Below the pieces are notes generated by a model that saw nothing but the letters and a program-made list of their open reading frames with translations, searched no databases and was not told the origin of the DNA. Both the position numbers and the translations under genes were made by a program. A stretch of DNA of 12,527 nt from Bacteroidia bacterium (lineage in GTDB: Bacteria; Bacteroidota; Bacteroidia; NS11-12g; UBA955), in NCBI GenBank assembly GCA_014376345.1, contig JACMRS010000086.1:1-12527 (forward strand), in the 5' to 3' direction. Shown here in pieces: positions 6,164-12,527 of this stretch (positions are counted from its first letter, which is position 1; every line of letters starts with the position of its first letter).

Positions 6164-7675
6164 TTAATTACCTGCTTCTTCAAGAATCTTTTTACCTTTT
6201 GCTATAGCATCTTCAATTGTTCCAACAAGGTTGAAAGCTGCTTCAGGATACATATCAACTTCACCATCCATAATCATATTAAATCCTTTGATGGTTTCTT
6301 TAATATCAACAAGCACACCTTTTAAACCTGTAAACTGTTCTGCTACGTGGAAAGGCTGTGAAAGGAAACGTTGAACACGTCTTGCGCGGGTTACAATCAG
6401 TTTGTCTTCTTCACTCAACTCATCCATACCAAGAATTGCAATAATATCCTGTAATTCTTTGTAACGCTGAAGGATTGATTTTACACGCTGAGCGCAATTG
6501 TAATGTTCTGATCCAAGAATATCTTCTGTCAGGATTCTTGACGTTGAGTCAAGAGGGTCAACTGCAGGGTAGATACCTAATTCGGCAATTTTACGACCCA
6601 ATACTGTGGTAGCATCAAGGTGGGAGAATGTTGTAGCCGGCGCCGGATCCGTTAAATCATCCGCAGGTACATAAACAGCTTGCACTGAAGTGATAGAACC
6701 TCTTGTTGTAGAAGTAATACGCTCTTGCATCTGTCCCATTTCTGTTGCCAGTGTTGGCTGGTAACCTACGGCAGATGGCATACGACCAAGAAGTGCCGAT
6801 ACCTCAGAACCTGCCTGAGTGAAACGGAAAATATTGTCAATAAAGAAAAGAATGTCTTTACCTTGTCCTTGACCATCACCATCACGGAAATATTCCGCAA
6901 CTGTTAATCCTGACAAAGCCACACGTGCACGGGCTCCCGGAGGCTCGTTCATCTGTCCGAAAACCAGAGTTGCCTGTGATTTTTTAAGGTCTTCTTTATT
7001 TACTTTAGAAAGATCCCAACCGCCTTTTTCCATGCTGTGGTTGAATTCTTCACCGTAACGGATTACGTTAGATTCGATCATTTCACGAAGAAGGTCATTT
7101 CCCTCACGTGTACGTTCGCCTACACCTGCAAATACAGACATACCGTCGTAAGCTTTTGCGATGTTGTTAATCAGCTCCATAATAAGAACTGTTTTACCAA
7201 CACCCGCACCACCAAATAAACCGATTTTTCCTCCTTTAGCATAAGGCTCAAGAAGGTCAATTACTTTAATACCTGTGTAAAGAGGCTCACTTGCAGTTGA
7301 AAGTGTATCATATTTAGGAGATTCTGCGTGGATAGGACGACGGCCTTCAGAAGAATCAAGATCACCGATACCATCAATAGCTTCACCAACTACATTCATC
7401 AGTCTGCCTTTAATATCCTCACCAACCGGCATTGTGATTGCAGATCCGGTATTGGTTACTAACATTCCGCGGACTAAACCGTCGGTAGCTTCCATTGAAA
7501 TAGTACGAACTGTGCTTTCTCCAAGGTGCTGTTGCACTTCAAGAACCACGCGCTGACCGTTGTCTTTGGTAACGACTAGGGCATCATAAATTTTTGGTAG
7601 GGTAGAACCTTCCTGGCTGAACGCTACGTCCACAACCGGTCCGATTACCTGTGATATTTTTCCTGCTTTTGACAT
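6164..7675 (-). CDS. atpD: F1F0 ATP synthase catalytic beta subunit
   Basis: 503 residues, full length. The catalytic nucleotide-binding subunit of F1. Visible in order: the N-terminal beta-barrel (GKISQVIGPVVDVAF), Walker A GGAGVGKT (155-162), the catalytic Glu in GERTREGND (E187), Walker B ILFFIDNIFRF (D280), ALLGRMPSAVGYQPTL, and DELSEED (418-424), the contact with the gamma and epsilon subunits. Compared with E. coli it has extra residues around 207-236 (SMEKGGWDLSKVNKEDLKKS) and at DGDGQGQGKD (about 265-274), which fit Bacteroidota beta subunits. Only atpD and atpC occur here; the alpha, gamma, delta and F0 genes must be elsewhere, a split arrangement known in Bacteroidota. ATG at 7675 follows TTAAAG with no strong Shine-Dalgarno sequence. 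Confidence 0.98.
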   Translation of the reverse strand: MSKAGKISQVIGPVVDVAFSQEGSTLPKIYDALVVTKDNGQRVVLEVQQHLGESTVRTISMEATDGLVRGMLVTNTGSAITMPVGEDIKGRLMNVVGEAIDGIGDLDSSEGRRPIHAESPKYDTLSTASEPLYTGIKVIDLLEPYAKGGKIGLFGGAGVGKTVLIMELINNIAKAYDGMSVFAGVGERTREGNDLLREMIESNVIRYGEEFNHSMEKGGWDLSKVNKEDLKKSQATLVFGQMNEPPGARARVALSGLTVAEYFRDGDGQGQGKDILFFIDNIFRFTQAGSEVSALLGRMPSAVGYQPTLATEMGQMQERITSTTRGSITSVQAVYVPADDLTDPAPATTFSHLDATTVLGRKIAELGIYPAVDPLDSTSRILTEDILGSEHYNCAQRVKSILQRYKELQDIIAILGMDELSEEDKLIVTRARRVQRFLSQPFHVAEQFTGLKGVLVDIKETIKGFNMIMDGEVDMYPEAAFNLVGTIEDAIAKGKKILEEAGN

Positions 7676-7715
7676 CTTTAACTTAATTAAATCTTGTTAT
7701 TTCTGTAATTTGGTG

Positions 7716-7723
7716 CAAAAATA
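7716..7723 (-). promoter_or_regulatory. Putative -7 promoter box for atpDC
   Basis: The minus strand reads TATTTTTG followed by CA, matching TAnnTTTG, about 40 bases upstream of the atpD ATG. The expected TTG 19-20 bases further upstream is not present, so the assignment rests on the -7 box and on position alone. Confidence 0.4.
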
Positions 7724-7744
7724 AGCATTCTTTTCCTGAATTCC

Positions 7745-7782
7745 GTGTAAGAAATAAACTTTTAAGAGCGAAATTCTTACAC
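7745..7782. repeat. Perfect 9-bp inverted repeat upstream of the atpD promoter
   Basis: GTGTAAGAA (7745-7753) and TTCTTACAC (7774-7782), separated by 20 bases. It lies immediately upstream of the proposed atpD promoter box, where an operator or activator site could lie. The spacing places the half-site centres about 29 bases apart, near three helical turns. No protein can be named. The rest of the gene-free stretch 7783-7915 is AT-rich and I see nothing in it. Confidence 0.45.
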
Positions 7783-7915
7783 TTATTTAAAACTCAATAA
7801 ACACGCGTAATTGGGAAGTATTTGCATTGTCTCAGACCATTTTAATCAGAATTATGTTGATTTATTTAAATTTCGAAATATTTGAAATCATGCTTAAAAC
7901 AGATGATAATCAAAC

Positions 7916-7948
7916 AAAAAGGCAGGGCTTTAACAGCCCTGCCTTTTT
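7916..7948 (-). terminator. Rho-independent terminator of the lipoprotein gene
   Basis: GGCAGGGCT (7921-7929), loop TTAAC, AGCCCTGCC (7935-7943), extended by AAAAA/TTTTT to a 14-bp stem. It begins about 23 bases beyond the lipoprotein stop codon. The U tract on the minus strand comes from 7920-7916. It would also separate this gene from atpDC downstream on the same strand. Confidence 0.9.
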
Positions 7949-7971
7949 GTTTAACTAACAAACATTAATAT

Positions 7972-8922
7972 TTAGAATGTATCTATAATAGCCTGAAGTC
8001 CAGACTCTGTGGTTTCAATCATTGTGCTGATTGTTTCCTGGTGGTCGGCAGAAATACTGGCAATATTGACAATCTGGTAATAAAACTTAGAATCTTTTTT
8101 AGCATAACAGATTACTTTCATTGATCTTCCCTGTACTACTTTATAATAAGCGCTTTTGGTAGAAAATGCCTTTAAAGAAAAGTTTGAAGGGATGTAAGCT
8201 GCAGAAGCTTCACCTGTATACCTTACAAAACATTCTGTATTTACATTGGTAAAACCTGCCGGTGTTTTAATTGTGATATCCGTTAAAGGAGTCTCATTCA
8301 TAAAACGATCCAGGTTGCAATATGTAAATAGTTTAATATTTCCTGTTACAGATGTATTGTTATTGCCTCTTTTAACACCTACAGAATCCCATTTTTCCCA
8401 TTCGGCTTTATTGTCTCTTCCAGCAGGTTTGGTGTCATAGAAAAACTCATTATTGTTTGCAGCGCGAGGGAATGTAATTACAACACTGGTTTTTAATTTA
8501 AGTTTATTGGTACCTAAAGTATCAAAAGCTTCCATTTTAAACATGCCTGATGATAATAGTAGCTCGCCATTGTCAGCTACTGTGGTAACACGACTTCTAA
8601 GCATGTCGTCTATGTTTCTGATAGTCACCATTTTAACTATTGCACTGCCTTCATAAGGCGATCCGTTTTCAAGTGTAAATGCGGATGGTGGTATAAATAT
8701 ACTGATACTGTCACTTTCGATTATTCCACCTGTAGATACAGTAATCGGTTTGGTCACCATTTCCGGAGCAGCAGCTTCCATAATTGCTCTGACTGAAGGT
8801 GCGGCAGGACTGCTTTCCCACTGAGTCTCTATGTTAGCTGCAGGAGGAGTTTCGATTTTGTCTTTTTTACATGCATATAATGAGATGCAGATGACTGATG
8901 CGATAAAAATTGATTTTTTCAT
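7972..8922 (-). CDS. Lipoprotein of unknown function, possibly with a ZU5-like beta domain
   Basis: With ATG 8922 the product is 316 residues, starting MKKSIFIASVICISLYACKK: a type II signal peptide whose lipobox SLYAC puts the lipidated Cys at 18. An upstream ATG (8952) in frame would add MCSIRKNNSI before the signal, which is less natural. After a Pro/Ala-rich linker there is GGIIESDSISIFIPPSAF, then YEGSAIVKMVTIRN and SSGMFKMEAFDTLG. This order ('G..I....I.IPPSAF... G...V.....SGMF...A...G') resembles the ZU5-like beta domains often seen in Bacteroidota lipoproteins, but this is only suggestive. The C-terminal half is predicted beta-rich with no motif I know. The CKKDK start may mark export to the cell surface. 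It has its own terminator; no operon partner. Confidence 0.75.
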   Translation of the reverse strand: MKKSIFIASVICISLYACKKDKIETPPAANIETQWESSPAAPSVRAIMEAAAPEMVTKPITVSTGGIIESDSISIFIPPSAFTLENGSPYEGSAIVKMVTIRNIDDMLRSRVTTVADNGELLLSSGMFKMEAFDTLGTNKLKLKTSVVITFPRAANNNEFFYDTKPAGRDNKAEWEKWDSVGVKRGNNNTSVTGNIKLFTYCNLDRFMNETPLTDITIKTPAGFTNVNTECFVRYTGEASAAYIPSNFSLKAFSTKSAYYKVVQGRSMKVICYAKKDSKFYYQIVNIASISADHQETISTMIETTESGLQAIIDTF

Positions 8923-9272
8923 AATTGAGTTGTTTTTTCTAATAGAGCACAAGTTGTTTAAATAGTTGCCTCATTTAGTTAAAGATTTTTATTTTTTCAT
9001 AAAAAATCCCTATAAACATTGAAGTGCAGAGAATTTATTTTTTTATTAAATTCACATATTTTTATTTTTCAAAAAGCATTATGCTCCAAATAGATTCAAT
9101 TTAAAATGAAATTGAAACCTTTGCATTATGAAGCTATAAAAACAATTTTAATTTGATTGTATTTATCATTTCAAAAAACATATCATTTATACTTTAATAT
9201 TTGATATAGGATTGAAGCCTTTAAATTGTAGATGAAAAAATGTTATGATCATCTGTATGTTAGAATATCCAA
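8923..9272. other. AT-rich gene-free stretch
   Basis: About 350 bases between the beta-helix gene and the lipoprotein start, very AT-rich, with stop codons in all frames. It must hold the promoter of the lipoprotein gene, but I find no clear TAnnTTTG box close to its start. Two short similar segments, ATTGAAACCTTTGCATT (near 9110) and ATTGAAGCCTTTAAATT (near 9212), share a direction but are too short to call a repeat. No convincing terminator for the beta-helix gene is visible. Confidence 0.5.
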
Positions 9273-11108
9273 CTATTCAACAACAAATGTTTTATTAACT
9301 AAATGCTTTCCGTTGTTTAATTTAAGAATGTAAATCCCTGCAACCAATTCCATTAAATCAATCTTTAATTCAGATCCTGGAAGATTTTTATTATAAAAAA
9401 CCTTACCGGTAATGTCTGTTATTGTCACAGTTGAGAATGTTTCAGAAGCGAATTCAGTTTTAATATTTAAAAAATCTTTTGCGGGAACAGGATAAAGTAA
9501 AACCTGATCAGTTGCGTTTTTAATTCGACTCACATTTGTCAACTGATCACATTTATAAATAGACGCAATAACTATTGAATCAATGTCAGCTCCAATGTCT
9601 TTCCCGTCAGTCGATGCATTTTTATACGGACTGGATGATGATAACCTGTAATTCCCTCCGGCGAAATCTACAAATTTTACTGCTGCAGTATTTGCAGGAA
9701 AAAAGCTGCCGGTTGGATAACCCGTTGCCGAACCTCCTATAATTGCGTTATTTGTTACTGCCCAATTAGGATTGAAATAGGTCGAAAGAGTGGTGTTTGC
9801 CGATCCGGTTCCACTTCCAATAAAACCATAGTTGGCGTAGGTAACAAGATTGTTGTTAAATACAAAATTATCTGTTTTAGGAGAGCCGTCAGAAACCATA
9901 TATGCATTAGTTGTAAATCCGGTATTGTGGTCAAATGTCACATCAATCGGACCACTTAAAACCATGAACATTCTGCCATCACCTCCGGTGCCCAGATTTG
10001 TTACATTGAGCACATTGTTCTGAACCAGAATCCTTGAAGTTCTTTGACTGATATTTGGTGCATCATGCCCTGCCATATTTATTCCCTGAGCAACATTCAC
10101 AAACGTGTTAAATCTGATTGTTACATCTTGTACAACAGACCATGGAGCAGTATTGTTTTGATTTCTTGGAGTAAGTACCATCGCAAATCCTGATTGCGCA
10201 TTTGGCCAGCAGTTCTCTAAACGGTTACCTTCAATAAGAACCCGCTGTGCGTTTTTTAATTCAAATAAATTTTTAATATCCCATAATTCATTCATCCATT
10301 TAAGGGGTTTGAAAATGTGATTACAACGTATTTCAATGTCAGACGCAACCGCATTTGGGATTGAAGGATCTGAACCACCGAAAATTATATTTTCTCCAGC
10401 ACCCTCAAGGTAATTATTGACTATTTTAATTGGTCCTGTTGTGCTGTAAGCGGCAAGCGCCTGACTGTCTGCGCCATCTTCCTTGCAGTCTGAAATATAA
10501 CAATCAATAACAGAAATATAAGACCCGTTCATAAGCAATCCTCTGCGACTTCCCTTAACCGGATCGCCGTGAATATAACAACGGTCAAACACCAGATTAT
10601 TAGGTTGCGTGGAAGCAGTTTTTTCGCCGTTTCCGATATTGATAATATTATAAACATAGTTTCCGGCAACAGGACAAAACTCAATACCAACAAAACGATA
10701 ATGGTTTGAATTTGCAACTGTATTAATGGCGCCACCATTATTAGCAACAACAGTCAGTTTGGGCATATTTATAGTATCAGAAATGCCAACACGGTTGCAA
10801 GGTGCAGGAAGATTTGAATACGCAGATGAAATAATATAGATCCAACCTAATCCCATCGTTTTGTTTGGTAAAGTAAATGGTCCTTTAAACGTTACGCCTG
10901 CTTGCAATTCAATAATATCGCCAGCTTTACTTGAATTTAACGCTGTCTGAAAAGCTGCGGAAGTGCTTACCTGAAATTTCTGTCCCCCCACAGGAAGATC
11001 AAAAGCAGTCTGAATGAAAATCTGAGGTAAAACAGGTAAGACAGCAGCATTTGAAAAACAGGTTGTCAATAGCAAACTCAGTAATAATATTAAGTGCCTT
11101 CCGTTCAT
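9273..11108 (-). CDS. Secreted parallel beta-helix protein with T9SS type A sorting domain
   Basis: 611 residues. A signal peptide (MNGRHLILLLSLLLTTCFSNA, cut near 21) is followed by FQTALNSSKAGDIIELQAGVTFKGPF (53-78), the usual entry of right-handed parallel beta-helices. About 110-480 consists of helix turns rich in Asn and short strands (NNLVFDRCYIHGD, VLIEGNRLENCW, VTIRFNTFVNVAQGINM, ILVQNNVLNVT, FVFNNNLVTY), and the fold ends with YKNASTDGKDIGADID. The last 75 residues (about 537-611: LLYPVPAKDFLNIKTE, VTITDITGKVF, GIYILKLNNGKHLVNKTFVVE) form a type A C-terminal sorting domain, so the protein crosses the outer membrane by T9SS and is released or surface-attached. The fold is shared by polysaccharide lyases and hydrolases, but no catalytic set can be assigned. 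A consensus promoter lies just upstream; monocistronic. Confidence 0.88.
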   Translation of the reverse strand: MNGRHLILLLSLLLTTCFSNAAVLPVLPQIFIQTAFDLPVGGQKFQVSTSAAFQTALNSSKAGDIIELQAGVTFKGPFTLPNKTMGLGWIYIISSAYSNLPAPCNRVGISDTINMPKLTVVANNGGAINTVANSNHYRFVGIEFCPVAGNYVYNIINIGNGEKTASTQPNNLVFDRCYIHGDPVKGSRRGLLMNGSYISVIDCYISDCKEDGADSQALAAYSTTGPIKIVNNYLEGAGENIIFGGSDPSIPNAVASDIEIRCNHIFKPLKWMNELWDIKNLFELKNAQRVLIEGNRLENCWPNAQSGFAMVLTPRNQNNTAPWSVVQDVTIRFNTFVNVAQGINMAGHDAPNISQRTSRILVQNNVLNVTNLGTGGDGRMFMVLSGPIDVTFDHNTGFTTNAYMVSDGSPKTDNFVFNNNLVTYANYGFIGSGTGSANTTLSTYFNPNWAVTNNAIIGGSATGYPTGSFFPANTAAVKFVDFAGGNYRLSSSSPYKNASTDGKDIGADIDSIVIASIYKCDQLTNVSRIKNATDQVLLYPVPAKDFLNIKTEFASETFSTVTITDITGKVFYNKNLPGSELKIDLMELVAGIYILKLNNGKHLVNKTFVVE

Positions 11109-11125
11109 AAAAATTTATTTATTAC

Positions 11126-11155
11126 CAAAGGTACTCATAATCAGATATATTGCAA
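11126..11155 (-). promoter_or_regulatory. Consensus Bacteroidota promoter for the beta-helix gene
   Basis: On the minus strand TTG (11155-11153), a 19-base spacer, then TACCTTTG (11133-11126). Both elements and their spacing match the -33 TTG / -7 TAnnTTTG promoter of the primary sigma factor in Bacteroidota. Transcription would start near 11120, giving a leader of only about 11 bases before the ATG at 11108, which leaves no room for a Shine-Dalgarno interaction. Confidence 0.7.
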
Positions 11156-11161
11156 TAAATT

Positions 11162-11197
11162 AAAATTCCGGCAGATTGCAACACCCTCGGAATATTT
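11162..11197 (-). terminator. Weak possible terminator after the zinc-ribbon gene
   Basis: ATTCCG (11165-11170) pairs with CGGAAT (11188-11193) around a 17-base loop, flanked by AAA and TTT. On the minus strand the hairpin is followed by TTTTAATTTATT. It lies just after the stop at 11201 and before the beta-helix promoter. The stem is short, so this is a weak call. Confidence 0.35.
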
Positions 11198-11200
11198 TAA

Positions 11201-11572
11201 TTAAAAAGGGTCGGGTTCTCTGACAATCATCAGATTGCCATCGCTCAGTTTTTGATAACCATACTCATAACAGAAATAAAGTTTGCCTTTCGGAGTTTCC
11301 TGCGTGTGTGTGAAATAATCAAAGTTAAACGAACGGGCGCTTAATCTTAAAGCACTCACATTTGCAATGTCTTCATTTTTTGCAAGAATCACTTCTTCAA
11401 GCAACTGCCTGTTCTTTTTTAAAGTAATGTTTACTTTTCTGATAACTTGCCCGGCAATTGCGTACTGTCTGTTGTTATAAGTGTTTCTGCAAATGTCGCC
11501 GCAAAACTTTTTGTCTGCACGGCCTGTGATGGTTTTCCCGCATTCTATGCAGGATTTTAATAATAAATTCAT
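11201..11572 (-). CDS. Small zinc-ribbon protein of unknown function
   Basis: 123 residues. The N-terminus has a likely zinc site made of four cysteines, C8 and C11 (CIECG) and C24 and C28 (DKKFCGDICRNTYNN), spaced C-x2-C-x12-C-x3-C with the GRADKKFC signature seen in many short Bacteroidota zinc-ribbon proteins. A basic helical middle (about 37-65, including RKVNITLKKNRQLLEEVI) follows. The C-terminus (about 66-123: LSARSFNFDYFTHTQETPKGKLYFCYEYGYQKL) looks like a short beta-rich unit. The family is recurrent, but I know no function; nucleic-acid or protein binding is only a guess. ATG 11572 is preceded by a TTG-17-TATATTTG promoter. It sits between terminators, so it is probably transcribed alone. 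Confidence 0.78.
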   Translation of the reverse strand: MNLLLKSCIECGKTITGRADKKFCGDICRNTYNNRQYAIAGQVIRKVNITLKKNRQLLEEVILAKNEDIANVSALRLSARSFNFDYFTHTQETPKGKLYFCYEYGYQKLSDGNLMIVREPDPF

Positions 11573-11594
11573 AAGTTTAATAATTAAGGTTCTT

Positions 11595-11622
11595 CAAATA
11601 TAAGTGAATATTTTTAAAACAA
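11595..11622 (-). promoter_or_regulatory. Putative promoter of the zinc-ribbon gene
   Basis: The minus strand has TTG (11622-11620), a 17-base spacer, and TATATTTG (11602-11595), a full match to TAnnTTTG. The spacer is two bases shorter than in the promoter at 11126-11155. The leader would be about 17 bases. The -33 element lies within the stem of the release-factor terminator. Confidence 0.5.
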
Positions 11623-11655
11623 AAAAATCAATCCGTTAAGCCTGATTTTTTTGTT
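11618..11655 (-). terminator. Rho-independent terminator of the release-factor gene
   Basis: AACAAAAAAATCA (11618-11630) and TGATTTTTTTGTT (11643-11655) form a perfect 13-bp stem around a 12-base loop, starting 18 bases after the stop at 11673. The stem is AT-rich, and the run of T in its descending arm supplies the U tract. The symmetry would allow function in either direction, but only minus-strand genes flank it. Confidence 0.6.
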
Positions 11656-11672
11656 AATTATTTTAAAAAATA

Positions 11673-12110
11673 TTATTGAACACCGCCGCTTTCCATCAGG
11701 AAAGATTTAATGAAATCGTCAATATTGCCGTCCATTACTGCCTGAACATTGCTGGTTTCCTGTCCGGTTCTTACATCTTTAACAAGTTTATAAGGATGAA
11801 AAACATAGTTGCGAATCTGACTGCCCCATTCAATTTTCATTTTAGTAGCCTCAACTGCATCACGTGCTTCGTTGCGCTTCCTCAGTTCAAGTTCGTAAAG
11901 CTGAGATTTCAGCATCTGCATGGCTAGTTCTCTGTTGCCGAGCTGACTCCTGTCTTTCTGACACACTACTACAATACCTGTTGGTCTGTGAGTCAGCTGT
12001 ACTTTAGTTTCAACCTTGTTAACGTTCTGACCGCCTGGGCCGGACGAGCGGATAAAACTCTCCTGGATCTCGGCCAGGTCGAACGCGACACCGGGCGCGA
12101 TGGCGATCAC
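11673..12110 (-). CDS. prfB: Chimeric release factor: ArfB-like N-terminus joined to the C-terminal third of RF2
   Basis: 145 residues from GTG 12110. Residues from the GGQ motif onward (26-28, in SSGPGGQNVNKVET) to the end match the C-terminal part of peptide chain release factor 2: THRPTGIVVVCQKDRSQ, IEWGSQIRNYVF, HPYKLVKDVRTGQ, SNVQAVMDG. About 117 residues follow GGQ, as in a full RF2 of about 365. The codon-recognition domains of RF2 are missing. Residues 1-24 (starting MIAIAPGVAFDLAEIQ) do not look like the RF2 sequence before GGQ; they resemble the N-terminus of ArfB/YaeJ ribosome-rescue hydrolases, where GGQ also lies near 26-28. Codons 2-17 mostly end in G or C; later ones are AT-richer. 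I read this as two genes from different organisms joined in silico or during amplification, not a working protein. Confidence 0.8.
   Translation of the reverse strand: MIAIAPGVAFDLAEIQESFIRSSGPGGQNVNKVETKVQLTHRPTGIVVVCQKDRSQLGNRELAMQMLKSQLYELELRKRNEARDAVEATKMKIEWGSQIRNYVFHPYKLVKDVRTGQETSNVQAVMDGNIDDFIKSFLMESGGVQ
12012..12041. other. Probable chimeric junction in the GGQ motif
   Basis: Codons for GPGGQNVNKV (minus strand, 12041 down to 12012). DNA to the left is Bacteroidota-like; DNA to the right is GC-rich with proteobacterial-type genes. ArfB and RF2 share this motif at both protein and nucleotide level, so a short common word could have joined unrelated templates here. The exact breakpoint cannot be fixed because the motif is conserved in both. 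Confidence 0.65.
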
Positions 12111-12216
12111 AACAGGACCACTAGCGGTTTACCATTTTTAACGATTGCTCACCATGCCGACCCCGCGGGGATCGTCTAGAACACGTGGAGAAAGTCGGTC
12201 CTGTGGTAGTATTTTC

Positions 12217-12527
12217 ATGACATATACAACTGTAACGCGTCGTGCCGTTCTGACCGGGGTTGGGATAAGTCTACTTGGTTCAACCGCCCGAGCGGAAGGG
12301 ACGGCATTATCGATCGGTTCCGGCACAGCTGGGGGGGTATACTTCCCGCTGGGCCGCGCCATCGCCGCCATCCTGAACGCGTCCCGGCCCGAGCTGAATG
12401 CGGCGGTCGTCATGACCCAGGGCTCGATCGAAAACATGGATGGCTTGGGCGTAGGAAAATTCGGGATTGTGTTTACCCAGGTGGACACGGCAGTCAACGC
12501 TGCAGATGGCGAGGACCATTTCAACAA
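12217..12527 (+). CDS. TRAP transporter TAXI-family solute-binding protein, N-terminal 103 residues, cut by the right edge
   Basis: Translation from ATG 12217 stays open to the window end. It begins MTYTTVTRRAVLTGVGISLL and continues GSTARAEG: a signal peptide with twin arginines and an ARA cleavage site, so probably periplasmic, perhaps by the Tat route. The mature part starts ALSIGSGTAGGVYFPLGRAI, the signature N-terminus of TAXI-type TRAP receptors ('IGTG...GVYYPLG.ai'), followed by MTQGSIENMDGLGVGKFGIV and FTQVDTAVNAADG, matching the 'GS..N...i..G...ig..Q.D.a..A..G' pattern. Such proteins deliver small carboxylates or amino acids to TRAP permeases; the ligand is unknown. It is divergent from the ArfB-like fragment, with about 106 bases between. 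Codons are GC-rich, unlike the rest of the window, and TAXI receptors of this kind are common in proteobacteria. Confidence 0.78.
   Translation, partial: MTYTTVTRRAVLTGVGISLLGSTARAEGTALSIGSGTAGGVYFPLGRAIAAILNASRPELNAAVVMTQGSIENMDGLGVGKFGIVFTQVDTAVNAADGEDHFN

Noticed and set aside
8923..8952. Upstream ATG (8952) as the start of the lipoprotein
   Set aside because: It would put a polar extension before a normal lipoprotein signal peptide; ATG 8922 starts MKKSIF, the usual form.
11673..12110. A true short release factor or ArfB
   Set aside because: After GGQ the sequence is RF2, with the HPYKLVKD segment and no basic Lys/Arg-rich ArfB tail, while the part before GGQ is ArfB-like and the composition changes at the join. 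A junction artefact is simpler.
12161..12170. CCCCGCGGGG palindrome as an operator or terminator
   Set aside because: A 10-base palindrome with no loop and no T tract in GC-rich DNA is easily due to chance.
12138..12527. Long open frame on the minus strand at the right end (129 codons to the edge)
   Set aside because: It is antisense to the TAXI receptor, which has a signal peptide and family motifs. The antisense product is low-complexity and without any recognisable motif; long shadow frames are common in GC-rich DNA.

Overview
The window is two unequal pieces. Positions 1 to about 12,030 are AT-rich and look like a Bacteroidota chromosome with a type IX secretion system. The signs are a T9SS type A C-terminal sorting domain, a short AtpC next to AtpD apart from the other ATP synthase genes, a Lys-rich lipoprotein, weak or absent Shine-Dalgarno sequences, and promoters of the TTG / TAnnTTTG type. 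From about 12,040 to the right end the DNA is visibly more GC-rich and uses GC-ending codons. It reads like a proteobacterium, probably an alphaproteobacterium. The two meet inside the conserved GGQ motif of a release-factor gene, which suggests a chimeric contig more than a real locus.

Layout, left to right. (1) 1-1610, minus strand: the end of a surface-polysaccharide cluster, with a flippase N-terminus cut by the window edge and a GT-B-like polysaccharide biosynthesis protein, translationally overlapping. (2) 1611-2125: no gene, but a tandem 106-bp repeat plus a diverged copy carrying a GC-rich hairpin. (3) 2126-4444, minus: pbpC, a bifunctional class A penicillin-binding protein. Its 5' region contains two copies of a short palindromic repeat, which make the start codon uncertain. 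(4) 4647-5858, plus: a secreted von Willebrand A domain protein, convergent with the next operon across a bidirectional terminator. (5) 5924-7675, minus: atpD-atpC. (6) 7972-8922, minus: a lipoprotein of unknown role with its own terminator. (7) 9273-11108, minus: a secreted parallel beta-helix protein with a T9SS sorting domain and a textbook Bacteroidota promoter. (8) 11201-11572, minus: a small zinc-ribbon protein. (9) 11673-12110, minus: the C-terminal third of RF2 (prfB) joined in frame to an ArfB-like N-terminus. (10) 12217-12527, plus: the start of a TRAP-transporter TAXI-family periplasmic binding protein, cut by the right edge.

Most genes are housekeeping or envelope functions: cell-wall synthesis, surface polysaccharide, ATP synthase, translation termination and secreted proteins. 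I see no defence system, CRISPR array, tRNA, rRNA, transposase or phage gene. The points most worth checking are the release-factor junction, the two repeat families, and the start of pbpC.
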